A stretch of 64,000 nt of DNA, from NCBI GenBank assembly GCA_013396915.1, contig VWZL01002050.1:62001-126000 (forward strand), written 5' to 3'. The DNA is from Stercorarius parasiticus (lineage: Eukaryota; Chordata; Aves; Charadriiformes; Stercorariidae). The position numbers and the translations under genes were made by a program. Within the stretch, counting starts at the first letter, position 1; each line of letters opens with the position of its first letter. This document shows, piece by piece, positions 37,890 to 48,973 of the stretch. The notes beneath the pieces are model-generated. The model was not told the DNA's origin. It saw nothing but the letters and a program-made list of their open reading frames with translations, and ran no database searches.

Positions 37890-40800
37890 TCAGCGGCAGC
37901 TGTGCACCTCCACCAGGTACCGGCACTGCTTGCACTTGACAGAGCAGCACCAGCGGAACTTGCAGCTGCACCGCTCCACCACCTCTGCCTGGGCTGTCTG
38001 GAAGCCCCTGCCGCAGCACAGGAGCTCGCAGCCGTCCATGGCCGGGGATGTCCGGTTGCACTGGCGGCCGGAGGTGCCGAATACCCCGCGCCGGGGGTCC
38101 CGCTCGCAGAAGTCTGGGCTGGCCAACAGGTAGACCAGGTCATGAGCCGTGTAGGGCTTGAAGCGAGAGCTCTTGGGCACCAGGAGCTTCCGGGAACCGA
38201 CCCGCTTGGGGTGAACCTCCGTCGCCCCCTCAAACTTTTCCTTGAGGACGTTGCCCACCTTGCGGAAGGGAGGCATGACCTTCCAGCACGTGCGCACCTC
38301 ACAGGAGCCTGACACACCGTGGCACTTGCACTCCACCTTCATGTGGGCCAGGAGAGCCTGGGGAGCAGGAGGCAGCTGCCAGCCAGACCTGGGACACTCT
38401 GCCCTATGCTTCCAATGCCTATGGGGCCCCCATCAGCCACCATTCCCCCACATACCTCCCATGGGGCTGGAGGGCAGGAACAGCCAAAGGGAAGGAAGGG
38501 AAAAGAAAGGGAAAAGAAAGGGAAAGGGAAAGGGAAAGGGAGCAAAAAAGTCTTTTTAAGCCAGGCCAATACAAAACAGAAGGGGATCCGCTCTGTGGGA
38601 AACAGGTTGACTTGGGTCTCTAAGAGAAATCCCTGAGGCAGGGGAAGAAACGGGGACCTGCTCTGGCCCATGGGGCTGTGGGGAGGGGAATAGATCTGCC
38701 CAGAGCCAGAGGATGTCCAAGGGACCAGGTCGGACAGCAGCCCCTGCAGAAGATGGTGTCTGCGCCCAGGAGGGTCTGGAGGGGCAGGGAAGCCCTTCAG
38801 AGCAGAATGGAGAAATTAATTTCCTTTGCAGAAAAGGCCAAGGAAGGTAAATCACAGCTGGGGTCTGTGAGGAAAAGGACTCTGCACAGAGATGGGTAGG
38901 GGAGACCGAAACCTCACTCTGTGTGGGCAAGGAGCCAGCCCGGTGGCAGTGCTGGCTGAGGAAAGGCAGCAGGACGCAGAACCCCTCTGGGAGCTCATGA
39001 CTGCCCCGAACTGCTCCTCTGGGCAAGGGGGCTGGACCGAGCTCCGCCTAGCCAGGGAGAAGCTCCTGAAGCCAGGCTTGCTTCCCAGCCCTTGTTCCTG
39101 CCCTTACCTTCCTCCCAGCCTCATTGTTGTGCAGGTTCATCAGCACCCGGCTGGAGGAGACACCGCGGCTCCTCTCAGCGTTGTCTATGAAGGCTTGAGA
39201 AAAGGCAATACCATAAGCCAAGTTATCAGAGCAGCCTGACCATTGGAAACCTGCAGAGGGAAAGCACCCATGAGATGAAGAAGGAGAAGCCCTGAGAGGA
39301 GCTCCCAGAGGGCTGAGGGCTGTGGAGAAGGGAGATGTCTCCTCCCCTGGCGAGATTCTCCTTCATGGATCTTCTCCTCTGCCACCCCCTCCCTGCCACC
39401 AGCCTTCTCCTTCACCTTCAGGGCTGACTCCTCGGATCTTGCGGTCGCAGCCACACTTCGCCAGCTCCCCGCGGCTGCAGGCACGAGTCACGGCAAAGGC
39501 AACGCCGGCAGCAGAGATAGCATGGATGAAAGCAGACTCCCGTGTGCCTGCAGTGGGGCGAGAAACGGCACCAATCTACAGAGGGGAGAGGCACTGATGG
39601 GACACAGCAGGGGGAAAAGTGGCTGTGACACTACATGCAAGAAGGATGTATTCAGGCAGAGACTGCTGGGGAGAAATCTCTGTTAGGATGCTGCAGTTCC
39701 CAAGGCCTGGAGCCAGCAAAGGAGATAGCTCTGCAGGGTGCTCCTGGCTCACCGCCCTCACCTTTGGCACCCTCAATTCCTGGGCTGGGTGTCCCATTGC
39801 GGGAGAGAAGTCAGCAGCTCCCAAAGGATGTGAAAGGGGAGCCATGGTGGGGGGTGTCAGGGGCTGAGCCTCCCACACAGAGAGGTTTGTCAGGGAGGAC
39901 GCTGCTGCCTTGTCTCTGGGAGCCAGAGAGACCCTGGTCATAGCTCCCTGTATGGCTCCTTCCGTGCAAACACATGCAAAATGTCTTCCGTGTTGTTCTA
40001 GGGGCATAGGCAGATCCTTGTTCCCTGGCCTGCAATGAAAAGGGACTGCAGCTTCAGAGAAAAAGGCTTGATTTGAGCTGCTACTCCAAAGGGCTGGGCT
40101 GGTGGCAGGGTAGGGGAGAAGATCTATCAGTCTGCAGAGCTGGTACCCAGAATGCTGGTATCCAGAGGGCACCAAAAAGCCAAGCCTGGCCAAATGAGGA
40201 AGAAGTTTGGCCAGGATATTAACATTTGTAACAGCACATGCATTTGGTTCAGTTTGCTGTGTGTTGACAGCTTGGTTAGCATACAGAGGAAGGCACTGGC
40301 CACTCTGCAGCTTGTCCCAGTGTGACACTTGCACACTAGCCCAGGAAAGGCTGATGTGTCAAGGGGACCCCATGGGCACACTGAAGGGATCGCATGCCGG
40401 CTCTGCCTGCGCCGCCTCCCCCTTGCTGACCTTGGATGGCGACCTTGCCGAAGACCTGCAGCCCCTGCAGGGTGGAGCAGTTCCACCGGCGAGAGTGAAA
40501 CTGGTGCTGGCACTCCTCCACAGCCAGCTCCGCGCCCCGCTTCACCGCCTCCATGGCTTCCACCTGCCGCCGGCAAATGCGTACCTGCTCTTCCACCAGC
40601 CCCGTCAGGCCCTTGCAGCCCCTGGGGTCCCGGAGGACTGCCCGCAGAGAAGGCTGCTTGGCCAGGTACCTGCGGGGCGAGGGAGAGATTCAGTCGTACA
40701 TGGGCTAGAGTCAGGGTCACGTCTGTGTGGAACTAGCCCTCTATAGCCTTATTTTAGAGCAGAAACAGGGCATGGAAGGGGATGCGCCGCCTCTTGTCTG

Positions 40801-41534
40801 TGCCAAATTGGACATTCCTGCTCCCCGTCCTGGTCTGCGCCTCTCAGCTTCATCGTCACTCTCCCTTCATGCTCCCAGACATCCCCCTCCTGATGTGCTG
40901 CCTTTGCGTTGCCCAGGTTCCTTCTTCCACCCTTTTCACAGAGTCACACAGAATCACAGAATGGTTCAGCTTGGAAGGGACCTTAAAGATCATCTAGTTC
41001 TGAACCCCCTGCCATGGGCAGGGACACCTCCCACTAGACCAGGCTGCTCAAAGCCCCATCCAGCCTGGCTTTGAACACCTCCAGGCATGGGGCATCCACA
41101 GCTTCTCTGGGCAACATCTTCCAGTGCCTCACTACCCTTACAGTAAAGAATTTTTTCCTGATATCTAATCTAAATCTACCCTCCTTCAGTTTGAGGCCGT
41201 TACCCTGTGTCCTATCATTATACTCCCTGATAAAGAGTCCCTCCCCCTCCTTCCTGTAGGCTCCCTTTAGGTACTGGAAGGCTGCTATAAGGTCTCCCTG
41301 GAGCCTTCTTTTCTCCAGGCTGAACAACCCCAGCTCTCTCAGCCTGTCTTCGTAGCATAGGTCCTCCAGCCCTCGGATCTGTTCTCACAGATCTGCCCCC
41401 TTTCTTGGGAGAGAGCACCTCCCCAGATGACTTTCCAACCCAAATAGTACAAACGCAAACTGTACTTACAGCCAGGTCACGGCAAGGACGTGCTGCACGG
41501 GGATCAGCACCACGTACAGCCACATCATCTCCAT
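37890..41534 (-). CDS. WNT4-type secreted signalling protein, probable WNT4B paralog
   Basis: WNT proteins are lipid-modified secreted glycoproteins that bind Frizzled receptors. Five minus-strand exons with matching phases were assembled: 41534-41470, 40669-40431, 39547-39416, 39250-39108 and 38357-37890, giving 348 residues plus stop (human WNT4 has 351). Exon 1 ([20 protein letters not shown]) is a signal peptide; an in-frame TGA lies upstream and the ATG has A at -3 and G at +4. Exon 2 has RRWNCSTL, with the conserved glycosylated Asn near residue 85. Exon 4 has FQWSGCSDN. Exon 5 has [10 protein letters not shown], with Ser about 209 being the Porcupine-acylated serine, and ends in the Cys-rich block [13 protein letters not shown]. 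Exon borders match WNT4. Compared with WNT4 as I remember it, the protein has diverged after the signal peptide ([20 protein letters not shown] against a LAKLSSVGSISEEETCEK-type stretch) and at many other sites, so it is a paralog. Every key residue seems intact. The intron 1 CR1 at 40.94-41.39 kb does not touch an exon. Confidence 0.9.
38495..38542 (+). repeat. Short purine repeat (GGGAAA)n
   Basis: A GGGAAAAGAAA array that resolves into GGGAAA units, within intron 4 of the WNT4-like gene. It is simple sequence. Confidence 0.85.
40938..41385 (-). mobile_element. CR1 LINE in intron 1 of the WNT4-like gene
   Basis: From AGAGTCACACAGAATCACAG to CAGCCCTCGGATCTG. It is a 5'-truncated CR1 in the same direction as the host gene's transcription and about 85 bases downstream of its first exon. 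Confidence 0.92.
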
Positions 41535-44500
41535 CCTCTCCCCGGCAAAACTCCACCTTCAGCCACGGTGCAGCAGATGCCTGAATCCCCTCCTGCGACC
41601 TCCCACTGCCTCTGCCCAACAGTCGCTCTCACAGCAGCTCCCCAACACTGCAAAGCATGGGTAGCCCCTGCCCTGGGCAACAACCATGGGCTGCCCTGGT
41701 GTGGCTGGCAGCATCGGAGACCCAGTGGCCCACAGGAAACTGCCAGGTTGGCCGTGCGAGAGCGTCCTCACCGGTGCTGTTCCCTACCTACAGCTCGGGC
41801 AGCATCGTGGAAGAGCTCTGAACTAAGGCTCTGGGGTGGGCATCTGTTGGAGGGAGCTCATGTGGCTGGGGACAGCATCAGTGTTGGACCCTCAGTCTCT
41901 GCCGTCCTGTCAGCAGATGATCTGGTTGTCTTCCTCCACAGTCAAGCAGCTTCATCAGCAGGAAGCAGCCCGAGACCCAGTCAGCAGTAGACAGAGCCTT
42001 CCACGCAAGAAAAACCTGGCAGCACCGAGCAGCTGTTGCTAGACCCACCAGCTTGTCATCCCTTTGTCACCAAGCCCTTTGGGGAACTGGAGAGTTTCCC
42101 TGCAGTGGCAGCTCATGGGAGCAGAGAGGAGAAGACCTGCTGCCTCCCTCATCCCCAGCTGCCGTCCTTGAGGACCCTCCCTCATCTGCCTCCTCCAGCC
42201 TGGAGATTCTTCTGTTCTACCCTGCAGCCCACATAGCTACGGCAAACAGACACAGCCCGGCTGCTCCCTGGCTCTCTTAACTCTTTCCCTGGCACGTCTC
42301 CCTTCACCCCTCCTCCATTTTCTTCCCCATGGCAAGAGGGACAGCCTTTGCCCTTCTCCATAACGGGGTGGCTGCTCCTCTTTTCAGTGGGTAGCCCTTT
42401 CCTAAGAGCCCTGGGAGTCCGGCAAAATGTGAGTTGTGTGACCGGGGAGCTGAAACTTTTCTCCTGGGAGAAAAGCCTGCTGTTCCCCCCGCAGGCCTGG
42501 AACCGCCCCACCTCCCTGGAAGATGAAACTCCTCATGTGTCCTGGAGGTTTCTGCTTTTCCTGTCTGAATCATTCAGAAAGTGAAACGCCGCTTGCTCTG
42601 GCCCTGCTTTGGTTCTTCCACCATGGCCCCACATGTGGGTTAACCCCTTTGCTGAGGTCTTCCACGTTTCCCTGCACAAAGAGGTCTGAAGAGTCCTGGG
42701 GTTTATCAGTCAACCTTTCAAACCCGAGCAGCCTCTCTCCTCGCCTTCCCAGCTCCCTGCGTCCCTCCTTCTGTTGGGTCCTTGCTCCTGCTTTCTGGAG
42801 TCAGCACGGCGGGGTGGCAGGCGTGTTGGGATCTGCAGCATCAGGGTGTAGCCTCCGACACACACCCCAGTGATCTGGTCTTACCTGCTGCGGACTCAGA
42901 CTGCGGTGAGGAAATGCCAGGGGTTGCGCTGCTCTTCCCCACGAGCTGAGCCTCCAAGGGACAGCGAGGGGCAAAGGTGTGAGCCCGCTTGGTCGGGGTG
43001 GGGGTGGGGGGGACACAGCGTTCACAGACTGATGCACCGAGACCCGGTGAGGTGAGTGAACCTGGCGGGGTGAGGGATGCTGTGGGGCAGGGCGGGCTCG
43101 CGGGCTGGGCTAGGTGCCACCGCGTCCTCCTCTCCCAACACACGCGGTAAAGCCAGGACTGCTAGGCTCAGCCAGGTGTGTGCACATGTGTGCAGGGGGG
43201 GCGAGAGCCTCGGGGAGGGGAGGGGAGGGGGGAAAGTTCCCCCAGAGGGTGTCAGAGACTCCTTTTGCAAAGGGAGAAGGAACCCCCCGCCCCAGTATAT
43301 CTACAGGCTTTCATCAGTACCAGAGTCTTGACAGGAACTGAAGAGACACAAAAAGCTGTGAGAACAAAGATCCCAGCAACTAGGAAGGGAGAAAAGGGGT
43401 CTGGTTAAAAAAGAGAGGCACTAAAAAGGAACAGGGTGAGATCAGTGGTTCGGGTGCTATTGTAGCCTCCAAGGATTTATGATCAGCAGGAACATATATC
43501 CCTTGGCGTGTCACCCCCTGAATGAGCAGGCAGTGATGGCAGAACAAGGGAGGCAGGCAGTGAGAAAGTCAAACACCAGCAGCAACAGCCAGCAGGAGGA
43601 GGAGCTGGGCAGGGACTGCAGGGAAAGAGGGAGCCCCCAGGCATGGCACCTTCATCTCAGGGCAGCTGCTGCTGGGGAAGGACGGCGGTAGGATTCAGAG
43701 CGTCCCCATGACCTGTGTCTTCTTCCAGATGTGCTGGGACTGGCAAAACAAAAATAGGACTTGAAGCAACAAAGCGACAGAGTGACAGATCCCTTCCCAG
43801 CTATGCTTGGTGGTGCTAAGTCATGGATGTCCTGCTAAATCAGCCCTTGCACTTTCTTAGCGCCATGCCCCCTATAGCCTTGAACAACAGGGACTGACGT
43901 CTGTGGCAAACAAGCCTTTGCCTGCCACAGGCACTGACATCTCTTCAGAGCTCGCTTCTTTTTGAGTCCCTGACATATGCCAGTGGTGCACAGCTGGGCC
44001 CCTGGGGAAGGAGCTCGTCCCCAGAGCGCCCAAGCTCATGGGATTGACAGGACTCTGAGCCTTTTGTGCTCAAATCAAGTTTGCTCTCACTTCCCGTATT
44101 TCACTTCTACCTCTTGTTTGGCAATATTTTGGGGAGGGGGGTGTTTTAATTTTCCTCTGTCAGTCCTGGGGATGGCTGAGTTAGTTAGCATGGGAGGAAA
44201 GACGAGGGACTATTTGGCACTATGACCCAGGGCAGGTCTCCTCAGTTGCAAGGACACCTGGGTGTTTCTTCTTTCATGATTGCGTTTGTTTTCATAAGAT
44301 GTGTTTTAGCTTATCAGCTTTGGATAGCAAAGTTCACGGTTTGTGGCCAGCCAGAAGTGCGTCAGGAAGTGAGAAAGGAGGGGAGATGAACTGCAGCATG
44401 ACAGACACAGAACCAGCCATGGCGTGGTAGGAGACAGCTGTGATTTTGATGCGCAATTAGCCGAAGACCCCAGCTGGCTCTGTTTTGATTCAAGGTGCTT

Positions 44501-47224
44501 GCAGTTTTGGTTCCTGGATTGAGACCTCTTCAGTGACAGTGACTGCCAGCCAGCAAGCCTGCGTGCGCCCTTGGTTCTTCACCAGCAGAGAGGTAAGTGA
44601 GACAGAAACATCTGGAGAGCTGGATGTTCTGGGCGCTCTGGGTGCTGGTCCCCACCAGCTGCTGTGCATTTGCTGCCAGATCTGACCACAGGGCACTGAG
44701 GGAAGCCTCTACGCCTCTTCAGTTGCCTAGTGAACCTAGAGGTTCAAGGCAAATCTCAGGATTTATTCAAATGGAGGCTTTCTGTGGGATCCTGTGATAC
44801 TAAAACCACCGGCAGCCTGCAGAGCTTACTTGCCAAGGTGCCCACAATGGAAGTCCTCTTCCACAGCGCGCTCAGGAGATGAAGGTGGGGGTGACACCTC
44901 CAGGGAGTAGGCAGTAGCAGTGTGATCAGACCTTGTGAGTTAAATACAGATTTCTCGGCCTTTTTGTCATGTATCTCATTAAAAACAAGTAATCTTAAGT
45001 CTTGAATGTCTTCACAGTTCTAATTACCACAATAATCTAATTTATTGGTTAGAAAAAAGGTGAAAAGTGGGACTTAAATACCACCTACAGCAGGTAAAAA
45101 GCATCCACATGTATGAAAAAATATACCTTCAATTTCTAAAGCAAAGCTGGGTGGGTTTTTTGAGGTTTTGTGCGCTCTTTGTTACTTCCTCTTGGTTCCA
45201 GATTTGCTAAGCAAGCATGTGCAGTTTGTGTTTTCAGCTGCACTGCTCTGCACCCCAGTGCTGCGTTCTCTGCCCGCATACCCGGGGCAGTCCCAGAGCG
45301 CGCCAAGGCTTAAATGACAAGTCACTCTTGGAAACACTGACCCCGCGGCATGCTCGGCAAGATTTTTCTAGCTGTCTTTTTCTGCCTCATTTCTCAGCCC
45401 GATGCATAACCCTGTCTCCCACCACGCTGTGCTCCTTTGTCACTTTTGCAGTGCTAGGAAGGCAGCGGCTATTGGCGAGATAGTGTCAGGAGAGCAGATG
45501 CCCAGGACCAGGCAGCGAGATGCCAGGCGTACATCTCATCTCAGGGCACGCCCGCCTCTTCCAGCCCCTATATGCAAGAACAGCTAGGGTTTCCCACCTC
45601 CCAAAAGAAAAAAAAATCGAAATCCCCATGAGTTTTGTATGTCCTGCAGGGACTCCTTGCCTAGCAGCTGTTTTGCTGCCCCTGTCAGGAGGTGCCCCCG
45701 CTGGGGCCAACCTCTGGCTCGTTTCAGTCCTGCACCCCACAGCAGCCAGGGCAGCACTTGGGGGAGGCATGTGGCTGTCGTCCTAGTGGGGTGGTCACAG
45801 GAGAGGTGTGTGGGAATGGAGGTTGGTGCATTCTTTTCAACTGCTTTTTTGGGGGTTGTCTGCCTGTTCTCCAGCATCACGTTCTCCTCTCCCCTCACAC
45901 AGCAACAGCAGTCGATGTTGCCCCCATCTCACACCTATACCAGCACCTCTTCCTCCCTCACCGGTGTTTTCCCTTCCTTCTAGTTTCTGCAGCTCTTCCT
46001 CCCCTGCAGCACTTGCTCATTGTGTGCGTGTGTGTACATGTATGCGCATGTGCACGTGTCACGTCTATGTCATCCCCCTGTCCCCCCTCCCAGGGCAAGA
46101 ATACTAGCAACAAATTAATTTTCCACCTGAAAACAGAAAGAAGCATCAGCCAAGGTAGCATCTGTAGTTTGAATTGCTCTTTTCTGTCCCTGCTGGGGAA
46201 AAGGCTATGGTCTGGGCAGATGGCCTTCAGGGTCTCATATTGATCTTCACTGAGAGGTAGAAAGATACTTCCTCCCCTTCCTGGGACACTTAGTGTCAGT
46301 CACCAAACAGAAGGTTCCTTCAAGCTTTCAAGGCAGCATCTCATCGTGAGGAGGAGGATGATACAGCTGTGGGTACCATTGCCTCCTTACACAGCTGATG
46401 ACATGAGACCCCCTCAACAACTTTCATGTAGAGCGATGAGTACTTGAGGTTCTTTTAGAGGCAGCCACAAAGAACATGGCCTGTGGCTCTCAGACATTAA
46501 CCAACAAAGATAATGCAACCAGTTTCAGCTCTTCCGTCTCCCTGCTACCAGCTTGCTTTACCTGTAGCTTTCCTCTTCAGTGAGAAACAGTCAAAACAGT
46601 GCCTTCAGAGCTCTGCAGGAAAGTGCTCTGTTCCCACAGCTTCCAGAGACCATGCATGTACGCATCTCATTTCAGGTCTCTGAGGTCTTGATTATAGTAT
46701 CTGTTATGTCAAATTTGAGACTATATCAGCTCAGATTCAATAACACCACCGTTAGCGGCTGCTGTGTTTCCATCCACCCACAAAAAAAAAAAAGTCCCCT
46801 CAAAACCCCCAATCTGTTTTGATCTATCTTGCACTCTCAGTGATCTTTCCTGCCAGTTTAGAACTCTGCTGTTTGGTGTCTTGAAGGCTGAAGGGCTAGT
46901 ATGTAAGGAAAGACCACTCAGAAAAAAAGAAAAGGTGATGGTGGGTAAAAAAATAAACAGATTTCTTGCACCGGTGTGCATGGCAGGAAAGCCTGGGAGA
47001 TTTCCATGGCAGAAACTCTCTTTACAGGGAAATTCATCAAAGGACTGTTTCTGATCAAAACGGTGGTAGGAACGGTTTTGGAGCAGCAACAAGAACTAAG
47101 CAGTGTCTGAAACTACATGGCTCCTACCCCAGAGGTCCGAAAATAACTGAAGGGTGAGAGACCTGACTAACTGTGGTGTCGAAACGTTTGCTTAAAACTG
47201 CTTTTAAAGGCTCACTAACCGGAC
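41535..47224. other. Region upstream of the WNT4-like gene, no gene recognised
   Basis: No protein family is recognised on either strand. It should include the promoter of the WNT4-like gene. Near 42.87-43.25 kb it is G-rich with moderately more CpG than its surroundings, but not clearly a CpG island. A GT/GC-rich simple stretch lies at about 46021-46066 (GTGTGCGTGTGTGTACATG...). No transposon is recognised. Confidence 0.4.
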
Positions 47225-48310
47225 ACAATTTGAGAGAAGGCTCTTGGGGGATATCAGACCAGGGAGCTTGATGTCTGTGCTGAACAAATTAGTAGAAGCT
47301 ATAATAAAGGAAAAAATCAATTGGCATGCAGTCACATCTCATTACTGGGGAAGAGTCATCATGGCTTTTATAAAGGGATGCTGTGCCTCACAGTTCTTCT
47401 TTGAAGGAGTCGACAAGCATGTGAACGGTGGCCCATGTGGATTTCCAAAAGGTTTTCAAAAGGGCTCTTACCAGTGGTGCTTAATGAAATTTAGAGAAAA
47501 GGTTCCTACATGGATAAAAAGTGCCTAAAAGACAGGACAGAGAATGAGGGTAGATGGTCGGTTTTCCTAGTGGAGTTCTAATACACCAGTGCTGGGGCTT
47601 AGGCTGTTTGACTTATTCATGAGGGATGAATAATGAAATAACAAATCTGTTGGAGGCATAAAAGTATTCCGAGTTAGAAAAGACAACGGTCAGCTGCAAA
47701 GAACTGCAGAGATTAAGAGAAGTGTGAGTGACTGGCCTTAAAATAACAGCTGAAATTTCATCTAGCTAAGTGATAAGAAAAACCAATCTGAACTGACCAT
47801 TACCCCTTGCAAAGGAGATCTGCACCTACTCAGCTCTGTGCATCCACATCATCAACATTGTGTATGTTTTGAGCGCCCCACCACAGGGCTCACAAAAGCT
47901 GTAGGAGAAGTAGAAATGTCCTGAGAAGGGCAACAAGGACAGAACTGTTCCTCTGTGAGGAACAACTCTGAAGACAATGACCCTTTAGCCTCAAAAAATA
48001 AAAAAGGTTACTGAGGGGGAATATGGTAGACATTTATAAAATCATCAGTGATAAGGTGAAGGTGAATAGGGATGTTTTTTCCAGTGTCTCTGCCAGCACT
48101 AAAACCAAGAGCTGAATCTACCAGGTGGTGATTCAAAAATGAGTACAAGGAAGTGGTTCTTCACCTGAGATGCTATTGAGCTCTGGAACTCATTGGCATT
48201 CCTGGCACTGGATGTTGTAGATGGTAAATTTTACATGGACTCAAAAAGCAACTGGAAAAAATAATGAAATAAAAGTTCCTCAAGGACTACTGAATACAAA
48301 TAGGTCACCT
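47225..48310 (+). mobile_element. Ancient, decayed CR1-like LINE
   Basis: The forward translation shows remnants in the usual order: DIRPGSLMSVLNKLVEAI (an RT start-region pattern), then FIKGCCASQFFFEGVDKHV, then scattered pieces such as GDMVDIYKI-like sequence near 48020. The end resembles the 3' part of an old CR1 or related LINE (TTCTTCACCTGAGATGCTAT, GAGCTCTGGAACTCATTGG). It is heavily diverged, so its limits and subfamily are guesses. Confidence 0.5.
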
Positions 48311-48973
48311 CTGGCTCAGAAAATTCCTGGGCTACAATATGCTGGAAGCAGGAAGAGAATCTGAGGGAGTATAACTACCTGATTGCACTGTTCCTACGTT
48401 ATCCCATCACCATCCATGGTTTGAGATAGAATAGACCACTGATTTCACACGGTATGGACTGTGCTTACATATTATTCTCTAGAGGTGTTTATTGAATATC
48501 TCTTGATAAAAATAGCTTGTCTGTGGAGACAAGTCACCTTCACCTGACTGGTGACTGGTCTAGATCACCTTCACCTGACCTGGCTGCTCTAGGTACACGT
48601 GTTAGAGCAGGTCATAATATCTCACAGAGTCTCAGTCTCACTCACTTTGTCTCAGTCAAGATGAAGATCTCACCAGTCTGTTCAGCCTGCAGCCATGCAG
48701 GGTTTTGGTGGTAGCAAAAGCTGGCATATCCTCCTTGAGATTTTTTGAGGCATTTAATAATTTCACTTGAAACCAACAACATTCTTGCACATTTGTCTTG
48801 TCTTGTTGGATTATTTTATACTTTAAACATATGCAAGTATTCACACAAAGTTTTCATCCACCAAGAAGGGTGAAAGCCATCCAGATAGAGCTTGTCAAAA
48901 CAGTAGAAGTTCCTCTAAGAAACTTGCCTTGGTGGTGGACCTGCCCAACAACACATAAGGATGGGCAAATTGA

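Noticed and set aside
37637..38317. 226-codon minus-strand and 218-codon plus-strand frames over the WNT last exon
   Set aside because: Both are out of frame with the conserved WNT translation ([10 protein letters not shown]) and are shadows of it.
42870..43260. G-rich, mildly CpG-enriched segment upstream of the WNT4-like gene
   Set aside because: It could be a promoter, but CpG density is modest and G-runs dominate; there is not enough to call it.
47244..47528. 94-codon forward frame as a possible gene
   Set aside because: It carries LINE reverse-transcriptase-like wording (FIKG...) and is part of a decayed LINE.
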